DNA of 38,570 nt from contig JAKAMO010000013.1 of NCBI GenBank assembly GCA_021812825.1, forward strand, positions 1 to 38,570. The letters are read 5' to 3'. The DNA is from a bacterium. Its GTDB lineage: Bacteria > Elusimicrobiota > Elusimicrobia > Elusimicrobiales > UBA9959. How positions within the stretch are numbered: the first letter of the stretch is position 1; each line of letters begins with the position of its first letter. Of this stretch, positions 31,560 to 38,570 are shown piece by piece. A program made the position numbers and the translations under genes. Below the pieces are notes generated by a model that was given only the letters and a program-made list of their open reading frames with translations, was not told the DNA's origin and ran no database searches.

Positions 31560-34500
31560 CTAGCGGGCAGCCAGCTCTATTTCCGCCGAGCGCTCCGCTC
31601 CTTCGGAAAGATAGGTCACGGATACTTTCTGCCCGGGCGAGAGCTCTTTCAGCAGGACCGAATAGGCCCTGAGGTCCTCCACGGGCCTCCCCTCCAACTT
31701 CACGATAACGTCGCCGGCCCGCAGACCGGCCTTCTCCAGCGGGGAGCCGGGAGTTATCTCCTGGGCTCTCACGCCTTTGCCGGGGAACGCGAAGTCGGGG
31801 ACCAGTCCCGTTGAGACCTTCCTCTGTCCCGCCGGGCCGGCCGCCGCCGGCTTCCCGGAGGGGCGCGTCAGGAATTCGGAGTCCCCGGCCAGATAGTCTA
31901 TTATCTCCCTGGAGAACTCCGCTATCCTCACCATGCCCCGCGTATCCAGCTTGTCCGGGGTGTCGGACGGCTTGTGATAGTCCGGATCGGGACCGCTGAA
32001 CAGCTGGATGGCCGGTATCACGGCGGAGATGAAGCTGGTCTGGTCGCTGGAGTCCAGGTCCCCGGCGGGGGCGTTGTCGGCCCCCGTCACGAAGCCGGCA
32101 CCCCGGAGCACGTGCACCCACTTGTCGGAGGAGCCGGCGCCTATCGCGAGTATCTTGCCAGAGCCGAGCCTGCCCACCGTGTCGAAGTTCAGCGCGGCAT
32201 CGGTCCTTTCCTTTATGTCGCGGGGCAGCGAGGCTACGAAGGCCCTGGACCCGGCCAGGGCGGTCTCCTCCCCGTCGAAAGCGGCGAAGACGAGGGTGCG
32301 CGCCTGCGGATGGGCCGCGTAATACCGGGCCAGCTCCAGCAGCAGCGCGACTCCCGAGGCGTTGTCGTCGGCCCCGGGGTATACGGTACCGGCCTTCTCC
32401 GGGAGATGGTCGTAATGTGCGGTAAGGAAGACGTATTCCGCCGGGCGGGACGTCCCGCGCACCGCGCCGGAAACGTTGCGCTCTCCGGGCTTCGCTTCCG
32501 GGACGAACTTGTCGGCGGGGAAGGGCTTGAGGCCGGCTTTCCTGAAGGTGCCGGAGATCCGGGCCGCCGCCTTGTCGTGGCCTTTGGAGCCCGGGGCCCT
32601 GCCTCCCGGCAACTCTGCCAGGAAGTAGGCGTCCTCCTTCAGCCGGCTCTCCGAGAAGGCGGAAGGGAGCTCCGCCAGCGGGGCGCGCTGCGGGTACGGG
32701 CCTTCGCCCGGCGAGGGGTCCGCGAAGTCGACCGACAGGGGGGACTTGCGCACCGGCCAGATCCCGGTGGCCACGGAGTTCATGCCGGAGTCGAATACCA
32801 GCCAGGAGTATTTGCCGTAATGAGGGAGCTTGGAGGCCAGCAACTGCAGCTTGTCGCGGCTGTCGGAAAGTACCAGCGCGGCCGAACGCTCCGCGGAGGC
32901 GGGGTTGAAGGCGGCGAAGACGAAGGTGTTTCCGGCAAGCGGAAAGACGCGGTTGTCCAGCGTGACGGAATCGCCGGAGAAGACCGCCCCGTAACGGGCC
33001 AGCGATCTTTCGAAGTCGGGGGCGAAGCGGTTCTCGCCGCCGAACAGCCAGTAAGAGGCCGCCTCGGGAGGGGCGGGGAGTCCGGAATCCTCCGCGATAG
33101 CGGGAAGGTTGTTCCTGTCCTTGTTCCAGGCCACGGCCAGGTCCCGCCACCGCGCGCCATCCGCTCCGGCGGGGATCAGTATAGCCGGCTTCTCCGCTCC
33201 GAGGACGCGGGAAAGTGTAGGCGGGGTCTCCAGGGGGTCCAGACGGCGGAACACGTCGAACTCCGGGTCTATCTCCAGACGCAGCGGCATAACCGGGACC
33301 GAATAGTGGAAGGTGTCCTCGGGGCCGGAGACGGACAGCATCTTCATGCGCGGCGCCGGCTGGCCGGCAAGGTAGATGGCCGCCGGGACCTGCAGGGAAT
33401 AAGGCGGGCCGTCCTGGACCTGCGCCACGGTAAAGTCCAGATCGTAGCCTTCCGCCGTCCGCGTTACCCTGGCGTCGCGCAGCTGCAGGGCCGGGGCCCC
33501 GGCGCGCCGCGTCCACTGGTCGAAGAACGGCTTGAGGCGGCCGGGGCCGGTCACGGACTCGAAGGCAGCGCGCAGGTGATCGAAAGAGGTGGTCCGGAAG
33601 AGGTTGTCGGCGTAGAACTTCCGGAGACTCTTGCGGAAGGCGTCGTCCCCCAGCATGTTCCGGAGCATATGGTACATCATCAGGGCCTTGCCGTAGCCTA
33701 CGGCCTCGGAGGCGGAGGAATGCCTGGAGCGGAACTCCGTCAGCGGGAAGTCGGCGCCGCCGTTGACGTAGTCGGAATATTTCTGCAGCGTCGTCATCCG
33801 GTAGTCGCGGGCCTTTCCCCTGTTCTCGGCTATCAGGTAGTCGGCCAGGTACGACGTAAGCCCCTCGCACCAGTTGCCGGAGGGGTAGTCGACGAAGACG
33901 CCGTTGCCCCACCAGTTGTGCAGGATCTCGTGGGGATAGGAGGTGTTGATGATGAACGGCAGCCGTATCACCTTGCTGCCCAGCAGCGTGAAGGACGGCA
34001 TGCCGTAGCCCGTGTCCCAGAAATTCTCTATGAGCGCGAACTTGCGGTAGGGGTACGGCCCGATCAGGTCCGAATACATTCCGATGTAGCGGCCTGTGGC
34101 TTCAAGGTAGCGCTCCGCCAGCTCCCGGTCCGGCTGCAGCAGGAAAGCGTAATACTTGAGGCCGCGCTCCTCGCGGGAATACTCGGTATACCTGCCGCAG
34201 GTCATGATTATCTCGTCCTGGGGGGTGGAGGTCTCCCAGCGGGCGCGCGTGACTCCGCCCTTCGTTCCATGCTCCGTCCTGTCTCCTCCCGAGACGGTGT
34301 CGTACGGGGCGGGGATGACCGTGTTAAGGTCGAAGGTCACGAGGCCGTCCCCGAACGAGGGATACCACCCGGAAGCTCCGGAAAGGTAGCAGCCGTCGGC
34401 GGAGATTATCCCCGGCGTTTCGGAGAAGCTCCTGGCGTATTCCTGCGCCTTCTCGTCCGGCGGCTGGAAGATGCGGCCGGAGTATTTCAGCGTGAAGGAC

Positions 34501-34799
34501 GAGGCCGGCTTCGCGAAGGAGAGCTTGTAGCTGGTGAGTGGGGCCGCGCCGTCGGAATTTATCCCGTAGCGGGCGGCTGCCCCGGCCGGCAGCTCTTCCA
34601 GGGACCCGCCATTTACCGACGGAGACATCCCCTTGTGCAGGCTGAAGACCACCTCCCGCGACGGGGACCGGAGGGTCACCTTGTCGCTTACTTCTATCAG
34701 GGAATCCGCCGGGACTATCCTCGCGTCTATCGAGTGCCTCATGGACGAGGCGGAAGCGGCGGCGGGCAGTAGGGCCAGGAGAAGGGGGAGAGCGTTCAT
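31560..34799 (-). CDS. Secreted M1-type / M28-type peptidase fusion with C-terminal PDZ
   Basis: A 1079-aa exported protein with signal peptide MNALPLLLALLPAAASASS. Residues about 1-450 form an M1 gluzincin: TGYGMPSFTLLG in place of the GxMEN loop, HEILHNWWGN (H290, E291, H294) and NWCEGL (E312) as third zinc ligand. Residues about 455-735 are a linker with beta-rich parts. An M28 aminopeptidase follows: TAHYDHL (H795, D797), PGADDNASGVALLLEL, FDGEETALAGSR, NFDTVG and DYHKPSDTPDKLD, giving all five metal ligands and the catalytic Glu. The last ~85 residues are a PDZ domain (VRAQEITPGSPLEKAGLRAGDVIVKL, split across two strands). The ATG at 34799 has no Shine-Dalgarno; TAGTAT ends 6 nt upstream. 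It may degrade extracellular peptides for uptake. Confidence 0.92.
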   Translation of the reverse strand: MNALPLLLALLPAAASASSMRHSIDARIVPADSLIEVSDKVTLRSPSREVVFSLHKGMSPSVNGGSLEELPAGAAARYGINSDGAAPLTSYKLSFAKPASSFTLKYSGRIFQPPDEKAQEYARSFSETPGIISADGCYLSGASGWYPSFGDGLVTFDLNTVIPAPYDTVSGGDRTEHGTKGGVTRARWETSTPQDEIIMTCGRYTEYSREERGLKYYAFLLQPDRELAERYLEATGRYIGMYSDLIGPYPYRKFALIENFWDTGYGMPSFTLLGSKVIRLPFIINTSYPHEILHNWWGNGVFVDYPSGNWCEGLTSYLADYLIAENRGKARDYRMTTLQKYSDYVNGGADFPLTEFRSRHSSASEAVGYGKALMMYHMLRNMLGDDAFRKSLRKFYADNLFRTTSFDHLRAAFESVTGPGRLKPFFDQWTRRAGAPALQLRDARVTRTAEGYDLDFTVAQVQDGPPYSLQVPAAIYLAGQPAPRMKMLSVSGPEDTFHYSVPVMPLRLEIDPEFDVFRRLDPLETPPTLSRVLGAEKPAILIPAGADGARWRDLAVAWNKDRNNLPAIAEDSGLPAPPEAASYWLFGGENRFAPDFERSLARYGAVFSGDSVTLDNRVFPLAGNTFVFAAFNPASAERSAALVLSDSRDKLQLLASKLPHYGKYSWLVFDSGMNSVATGIWPVRKSPLSVDFADPSPGEGPYPQRAPLAELPSAFSESRLKEDAYFLAELPGGRAPGSKGHDKAAARISGTFRKAGLKPFPADKFVPEAKPGERNVSGAVRGTSRPAEYVFLTAHYDHLPEKAGTVYPGADDNASGVALLLELARYYAAHPQARTLVFAAFDGEETALAGSRAFVASLPRDIKERTDAALNFDTVGRLGSGKILAIGAGSSDKWVHVLRGAGFVTGADNAPAGDLDSSDQTSFISAVIPAIQLFSGPDPDYHKPSDTPDKLDTRGMVRIAEFSREIIDYLAGDSEFLTRPSGKPAAAGPAGQRKVSTGLVPDFAFPGKGVRAQEITPGSPLEKAGLRAGDVIVKLEGRPVEDLRAYSVLLKELSPGQKVSVTYLSEGAERSAEIELAAR

Positions 34800-34805
34800 A
34801 GGGAT

Positions 34806-34811
34806 ATACTA
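34806..34811 (-). promoter_or_regulatory. -10-like TAGTAT, 6 nt before the peptidase-fusion ATG
   Basis: On the minus strand the order is TAGTAT, ATCCCT, ATG; an overlapping TATAGT ends 8 nt before the ATG. Either predicts a leaderless or near-leaderless mRNA. Confidence 0.42.
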
Positions 34812-34884
34812 TAATTTTCCGGCACGGGCGAGGAACCGGCGGATCCGCCCGCCAGCGGCGGTAGTGCCCCTCCCGGGGATTTGG

Positions 34885-34890
34885 TAGAAT
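34885..34890 (+). promoter_or_regulatory. -10-like TAGAAT for the deoB-like gene, short leader
   Basis: TAGAAT lies 16 nt before the ATG at 34907. The predicted leader is about 10 nt and just includes GGAGGA (34898-34903), so here a ribosome site is present, unlike the leaderless cases with the same hexamer. Confidence 0.4.
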
Positions 34891-34906
34891 CTTGCACGGA
34901 GGAACC

Positions 34907-36133
34907 ATGAAACACGCACAGAGGACCGGACTGCTGATGGTGATAGACGCCGTCGGCCTTTCCACGCTGGAGTATCTTCTTTCGAAACATCCCGGCAAGG
35001 TAAAGCTGCCCAACCTGAGCCGCCTCGGCCTGGGAGAGATAGTCCTGCCGGAGTTCGGAAAGCGCCTCGGCAAGGCCTCCGGCAAAGCTTACGCGGCCCG
35101 CGTCAGCCAGGTCTCCGCCACGGCGGACAGCCTGGTGGGGCACCGCGAGATGATGGGCGTGGTGGACCACCGCACCTACGACCTGTTCCCCGACGGTTTC
35201 AGGAAGGACTACCTGGCGGAGCTGGAGCGCCGCATAGGCCGCGGGACCTTCTACAACAAGATGGCCGGCGGCATGGAGGCCATCGAGCTCAACGCCGAGG
35301 AGCACGAGCGCACCGGCAAGCCGATAGCCTACGCGAGCAAGTGCGACCCGCTGATCCAGCTGGCGATGAACGAGTCCGTCATCCCCGTGGCGGAGCAGCA
35401 CAAGATAGCCGAAACCGCCTTCGCTCTGGCGATGGAGATGAAGATCCCCATCACCCGCGCGATAGCGCGCGCCTACGTGAAGAACGAGCAGGGCGAGATC
35501 ATCCGCACCTCCAACCGCCACGACGCCGTGCTGCCGATAGGCCAGCGTACGCTGGTCGACGTGATGAACGCCGCCGCGGTCTGGACCGTCGCGGTGGGCA
35601 AGACCGCCGACCTGGTCAACACCGCTTACCGCGCCAAGATCAAACTGAACCACGAGGTCTACCTCGATCCTTCGCTGAAGCTGCGCTTCGTGCACCCGAA
35701 GAAGAAGGACACCAACCCGTTCTCCATACAGGGCACCATCAACGCGCTGGCCGCCGCGCACGGAGTGTACCGCCCGAAGGGCACGTTCATCTTCACGAAC
35801 CTCGTGGACACCGACAGCGTCTACGGCCACACCCGCGACGTGGAGGGGGCGCTGAAGTCGCTGGAGGAGATAGACCGCTGCCTGCCGCTGATAGAGGATA
35901 ACATGGCCAAGGGCGACCTGCTCGGGATCACCGCCGACCACGGCATGCTGCACCGCGAGGACTACGGCTATCACAACAACGAGCCGCTGCCGTTCATCGC
36001 TTACCGCAAGGGCTGCGACCGGAAGCTGGGCGGCCTGAAGACCGGCCTGATGCCGGGCCTCACCGACATCGGCAGCCTGTTCGCGCAATACTTCGGCCTC
36101 AGGTCCGAATACGCGGCCATAGTGAGGAGCTGA
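34907..36133 (+). CDS. deoB: Phosphopentomutase-like enzyme (DeoB, alkaline phosphatase superfamily)
   Basis: A 408-aa cytosolic enzyme expected to interconvert ribose/deoxyribose 1- and 5-phosphates in nucleoside breakdown. Metal-site motifs: MVIDAVGLSTLEYL (D14), ATADSLVGHREMMG with S75 at the phospho-acceptor position, NLVDTDSVYGHTRD, ITADHGMLHRED and YHNNEPLPFIAY. The cap domain has PIAYASKCDPLIQLAMNE and RTSNRHDAVLPI, both characteristic of DeoB rather than other superfamily members. Known bacterial DeoB has Thr at the acceptor position (DT...GHWE); Ser here is unusual. GGAGG precedes ATG 34907; an upstream in-frame ATG at 34892 (MHGGTM) overlaps that ribosome site and is unlikely. It is followed 2 nt later by a secreted lipocalin-like gene. 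Confidence 0.88.
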   Translation: MKHAQRTGLLMVIDAVGLSTLEYLLSKHPGKVKLPNLSRLGLGEIVLPEFGKRLGKASGKAYAARVSQVSATADSLVGHREMMGVVDHRTYDLFPDGFRKDYLAELERRIGRGTFYNKMAGGMEAIELNAEEHERTGKPIAYASKCDPLIQLAMNESVIPVAEQHKIAETAFALAMEMKIPITRAIARAYVKNEQGEIIRTSNRHDAVLPIGQRTLVDVMNAAAVWTVAVGKTADLVNTAYRAKIKLNHEVYLDPSLKLRFVHPKKKDTNPFSIQGTINALAAAHGVYRPKGTFIFTNLVDTDSVYGHTRDVEGALKSLEEIDRCLPLIEDNMAKGDLLGITADHGMLHREDYGYHNNEPLPFIAYRKGCDRKLGGLKTGLMPGLTDIGSLFAQYFGLRSEYAAIVRS

Positions 36134-36135
36134 CC

Positions 36136-37281
36136 ATGAGCATTCCCGCCGCCGCCGTCATCCTGCTGCTGGGCGCCCCGGCCTTCGCCGGGCCTGCGCT
36201 GGACGCCCTTCCGCCGGTTCAGGCGGTCCTTCAGGTCCCGCGCCCGCTGCCGCTGGGCGGCGCCGGCCGTCCCGGCCTGGCCCAGGCGGGCTATAACGCG
36301 CTGATCTGGGACGGTAGGCCCGGCGACTGGTACGAGTGGTGGTATTACAAGACCGTCCTTCCCGGGACTGGGCAGGCCTTCTACTTCTGCTACGGCGTCG
36401 TGAACCCCTGGGACCGCGGCCAGACCGCGCCGGCCTCCCGCTCGTATGTAAGCGCCGGCAATTTCGGCGGATCCGAGTCGGCCGAGCAGGCCTTCCCCGT
36501 AAGCGCGTTCTCCGCCTCGGCTTCTTCTACGTTCGTGAAGGTGGGCGGGAATTCTGCCACCGACAAGGCGCTCACGGGGAGCATCCTGCTGCCCGGCGGG
36601 GGGGAGGCCTCGTGGGACATTAAGGTCGAGAAGGACTGGGGCTTCAACGCGATGGGCTGGACGATGTATCCCCAGGGGCTTTCCAATATCTACTGGTACC
36701 CGGCGCAGGCCTCCGCCTACATGACGGGCAATGTCACCTGGCGCGGCAAGACCTACAGGCTGGACCGCGCCCCGGCCTACCAGGACCGCAACTGGGGCAA
36801 AAGCTTCCCGAAGTGGTGGACGTGGCTGGTCTCCAATCACTTCAAAGGCTCTCCCGGTACGGCGCTGGCCGCCGGCGGCGGGGAGCCCAAGGTGATAGGC
36901 GGCATAAACCTGCCTAACGCGATGGGCATAGGCCTGCGCTACAAGGGGCGCGAGTACGCGTTCCGCCTGGGCAGCGGGGACTATATCAAACTCGACGTGA
37001 ATTACGGCAAATGGGAAGTGCGCGCCGCGAACGGCGATGGCGAGCGCATAGAGATAACCGCCTACGCGCCCGAGGAGAAGTTTCTGCTGCTGAAGTTCAT
37101 GGCCCCGCAGGGGCGGGAGTTCTACGATTACGAGGCCCTGCTGGGGAATATAAAGGTGAAGCTCTATTCAGGGAGCAGGCTGATCGCCGATCTCGAATCG
37201 GACGAGAGCGGGATAGAGTTCGGTTCCGGGGCGCCGCAGGAGTTCCACCGCCTCTTCGGCACTAAGGTCCCGCTTCACTGA
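36136..37281 (+). CDS. Exported tocopherol-cyclase-like / lipocalin-type protein
   Basis: A 381-aa protein with signal peptide MSIPAAAVILLLGAPAFA. It resembles the tocopherol cyclase (VTE1) and AttH/CrtC-type lipocalin-like superfamily: DWYEWWYYK (64-72, compare FEGWYFK) and YQDRNWGKSFPKWWTW (215-230), followed by an asparagine (N234), fit the diagnostic NWG-x-x-FP-x-x-W pattern. The rest is beta-rich. Plant and cyanobacterial members cyclise phytylquinols; no other tocopherol or quinone gene is visible here and the protein is exported, so a different lipophilic ligand or reaction is more likely. It starts 2 nt after the deoB stop with GGAG inside the deoB end, so it is co-transcribed; it ends at a very strong terminator. 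Confidence 0.8.
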   Translation: MSIPAAAVILLLGAPAFAGPALDALPPVQAVLQVPRPLPLGGAGRPGLAQAGYNALIWDGRPGDWYEWWYYKTVLPGTGQAFYFCYGVVNPWDRGQTAPASRSYVSAGNFGGSESAEQAFPVSAFSASASSTFVKVGGNSATDKALTGSILLPGGGEASWDIKVEKDWGFNAMGWTMYPQGLSNIYWYPAQASAYMTGNVTWRGKTYRLDRAPAYQDRNWGKSFPKWWTWLVSNHFKGSPGTALAAGGGEPKVIGGINLPNAMGIGLRYKGREYAFRLGSGDYIKLDVNYGKWEVRAANGDGERIEITAYAPEEKFLLLKFMAPQGREFYDYEALLGNIKVKLYSGSRLIADLESDESGIEFGSGAPQEFHRLFGTKVPLH

Positions 37282-37290
37282 GCGGACTTG

Positions 37291-37326
37291 AAAGAAGAAC
37301 CCCGCCTCTCGGCGGGGTTCTTCTTT
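37291..37326. terminator. Bidirectional terminator with a perfect 16-bp stem
   Basis: The arms AAAGAAGAACCCCGCC and GGCGGGGTTCTTCTTT pair perfectly around TCTC. It lies between the convergent lipocalin-like and DUF4015 genes, 9 nt past the first stop and 12 nt from the second, and has T-rich tails in both directions. Confidence 0.92.
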
Positions 37327-37338
37327 GCGGCGTGCGGG

Positions 37339-38463
37339 CTACTTGTAGGCCGGGTCCACGAAGGCCCGGTAGGAATGCGGGGTGAGGGCGGACCAGGTGT
37401 ACTTGTTGGCCGGGTTCCAGAGCACCCAGCTCTCCAGCATGTTGCGGCGCGCGGCTATCAGCTGGGCGCGCACTTCCGGCGGTCCGTAATGCACTCCGAA
37501 GAGGGAGAAATCCTGCAGGTAGGGGCGGACCTTGGCGAAATCCATGCCGAGGCGGCCCATAGCGTCCTTGAGCCCGTGGTTTATCACCCTGTAGGGGCTG
37601 GCGTTGGGGTTCTTCAGCCCATAAATGCCGGGGCCGTAATGCGAGGGGTACATCATCGGGTAGATATAGTCCGCTCCTGAGGCCAGCGTCTTCAGGTCCT
37701 GGCCGATGCCCATGTCGTCCGTCGCGGACGTGGTCAGGCCGAACACGTCGGCCGATATCTTCACCTTGTACGGCGTGAGGCGCTTGCGGGCGTAGCCCAG
37801 GAAATCGCGCAGGTTCGTTATCGCGGTGTGCCGGTTGTGCGTCTTGGAATAGCGGCAGAGGCTGGTGTTCCCTTCCGACGGATAGCGGATATAGTCGAAC
37901 TGTATCTCGTCGAAGCCGAGCTGCGCGCAGCGTTCGGCTATGTCCAGTGTATAGGTCCAGACCTCGCGGTTATAGGGGTCCATCCAGGTGGCCTTGTTGC
38001 TGCTGCGCCAGAGGCCGCCTCCCGGCTCGCGCACGGCGAGGTCGGGGCGCTCCTTAGGGAGTATCTGGTCCTTGAAGACCACTATGCGGGCCACGGTGTA
38101 GAGGCCGGCCTGCTTGAAGTCGCGGAGCATCTCCTCGGGCCTGGTTATAGCTCCGGTGTAGGAGTGGAATTTCTCGGCCTTCTGGATGCCGGGGATGTAG
38201 ACCTTGCCGTCGGTCTCCTTGATAGCCACCACGACCGTGTTTATCACCGAGCCGGAGATCTTTTTTATAATATCCCTGCGGTTCTTCTCGGCGCCGGCGC
38301 CCCACGAGGTGAGATGTATCCCCCTTATGGCGGGGGAGGAGAGCACCAGGGAGCGGATCGCCGTGGTGGAGACCTCCACCTTGGCGGTCGTGGAGGAGAG
38401 TAACGCTGGGTCCGCGGCGCGCGAGGGAGAAGCCAGGAGCAAAAAAAGCGCTGTGAGGAGCAT
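37339..38463 (-). CDS. Exported putative glycoside hydrolase (DUF4015)
   Basis: A 374-aa protein with a signal peptide (MLLTALFLLLASPSRA, cleavage before ADPALL). The TIM-barrel-like DUF4015 domain fills most of it: AIRGIHLTSWGAG at the start of the barrel, NTVVVAIKETDGKVYI, GLYTVARIVVFKD, ATWMDPYNREVWTYTLDIAE, GFDEIQFDYIRYPSEG (acidic residues where GH13-like barrels hold catalytic acids), VKISADVFG, and DYIYPMMYPSHYG. Substrate is unknown; polysaccharide hydrolysis is inferred from the family. Two ATG codons are possible: 38469 (adds MP) and 38463. TAAAAT at 38477-38472 ends 2 nt before the first and 8 nt before the second, so I prefer 38463 as a near-leaderless start. Confidence 0.88.
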   Translation of the reverse strand: MLLTALFLLLASPSRAADPALLSSTTAKVEVSTTAIRSLVLSSPAIRGIHLTSWGAGAEKNRRDIIKKISGSVINTVVVAIKETDGKVYIPGIQKAEKFHSYTGAITRPEEMLRDFKQAGLYTVARIVVFKDQILPKERPDLAVREPGGGLWRSSNKATWMDPYNREVWTYTLDIAERCAQLGFDEIQFDYIRYPSEGNTSLCRYSKTHNRHTAITNLRDFLGYARKRLTPYKVKISADVFGLTTSATDDMGIGQDLKTLASGADYIYPMMYPSHYGPGIYGLKNPNASPYRVINHGLKDAMGRLGMDFAKVRPYLQDFSLFGVHYGPPEVRAQLIAARRNMLESWVLWNPANKYTWSALTPHSYRAFVDPAYK

Positions 38464-38471
38464 AGGCATAT

Positions 38472-38477
38472 ATTTTA
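38472..38477 (-). promoter_or_regulatory. -10-like TAAAAT for the DUF4015 gene
   Basis: TAAAAT on the minus strand ends 8 nt before the ATG at 38463, with no Shine-Dalgarno. The transcript would start within about two bases of that codon. Confidence 0.38.
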
Positions 38478-38510
38478 CAATTAAATGGAACGTTAAAGGG
38501 GAACCCCAAT

Positions 38511-38570
38511 ATGAAGCTTCTGCAACTCTTACTTATCGGAGCCGTTATCATGCCAAATCCGCTCTCAAGA
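38511..38570 (+). CDS. Start of an exported protein, cut by the window edge
   Basis: The first 20 codons (MKLLQLLLIGAVIMPNPLSR) look like a signal peptide: a basic residue, then a hydrophobic core. AGGGG lies about 12 nt before the ATG and the gene diverges from the DUF4015 gene. Codon use is less GC-rich than in neighbouring genes (CTT, TTA, ATC, CAA). Nothing can be said about the product. Confidence 0.55.
   Translation, partial: MKLLQLLLIGAVIMPNPLSR

Noticed and set aside
34892..34906. Upstream ATG at 34892 (MHGGTM) for the deoB-like gene.
   Set aside because: It overlaps the GGAGG ribosome site of the ATG at 34907 and the likely transcript start.
1..38570. tRNA, rRNA, CRISPR arrays, phage or IS genes.
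   Set aside because: I looked for cloverleaf arms, regularly spaced repeats, integrase and transposase motifs by reading and saw none; a covariance-model scan would settle the RNA genes.

Overview
The window is a GC-rich (about two thirds G+C by eye), densely packed bacterial chromosome segment. I see no tRNA, rRNA, CRISPR array, phage gene or transposase. Many products carry Sec signal peptides, and there are two probable outer-membrane proteins (4890-5627 and 18078-19118) plus a lipoprotein, so the cell is a diderm. The mix of a PorV/PorQ-family protein, a secreted protein with an FlgD-like C-terminal Ig domain, bacterial alpha-2-macroglobulin, a DUF4015 putative glycosidase and M1/M28 peptidases, together with frequent ATA isoleucine codons in GC-rich DNA, reminds me of Elusimicrobiota. 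That placement is an inference and was not tested.

Layout. 1-1770: minus-strand operon of an RsuA/RluE-type pseudouridine synthase, a beta-hydroxyacid dehydrogenase and a 59-residue membrane protein, ending in a strong terminator; it diverges from rnd (RNase D) over back-to-back -10 elements. 2927-7000: ygiQ (minus), a small outer-membrane barrel, and rocD (ornithine aminotransferase). 7007-13866: murB translationally coupled to a 1980-residue alpha-2-macroglobulin with an intact CTEQ thioester motif. 13867-14092: a 195-bp nested palindromic element. 14093-19118: a small two-TM protein facing a secretion-type cassette (fibronectin-like protein, metzincin-like protease with FlgD-like C-terminal domain, PorV/PorQ-type barrel). 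19108-25437: minus strand, with a GT4 glycosyltransferase, a NupC-type nucleoside transporter, and an envelope operon (CsgG/FlgO-like-VWA fusion, GH3 hexosaminidase, signal peptidase I). 25562-30572: atypical ApbE lipoprotein, one-domain asparaginase, M18 aminopeptidase, MFS transporter with RluA-type pseudouridine synthase. 30700-34799: two-thioredoxin-fold oxidoreductase with a DUF2892 membrane protein, converging on a secreted M1-M28-PDZ triple fusion. 34907-38570: phosphopentomutase-like enzyme with a secreted tocopherol-cyclase-like protein, a DUF4015 protein, and the first 20 codons of an exported protein.

How the genes fit together. Most of the window serves the envelope and the extracellular space: secreted proteases, a protease trap, peptidoglycan synthesis (MurB) and turnover (GH3), and protein export (LepB, PorV-like). 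A second theme is amino acid, peptide and nucleoside salvage (RocD, asparaginase, M18, NupC, DeoB-like). A third is RNA processing and modification (RNase D and two pseudouridine synthases).

The most unexpected signal is regulatory. At least six genes at the head of a transcription unit have a TANNNT -10-like hexamer ending only 5-8 nt before the ATG and no Shine-Dalgarno sequence at that start, which predicts leaderless mRNAs. Operon-internal genes and a few others have ordinary Shine-Dalgarno sites. The strongest functional candidates for something undescribed are the metalloprotease/PorV cassette, the M1-M28-PDZ fusion, the murB-coupled alpha-2-macroglobulin, and the ApbE homologue lacking several canonical residues.
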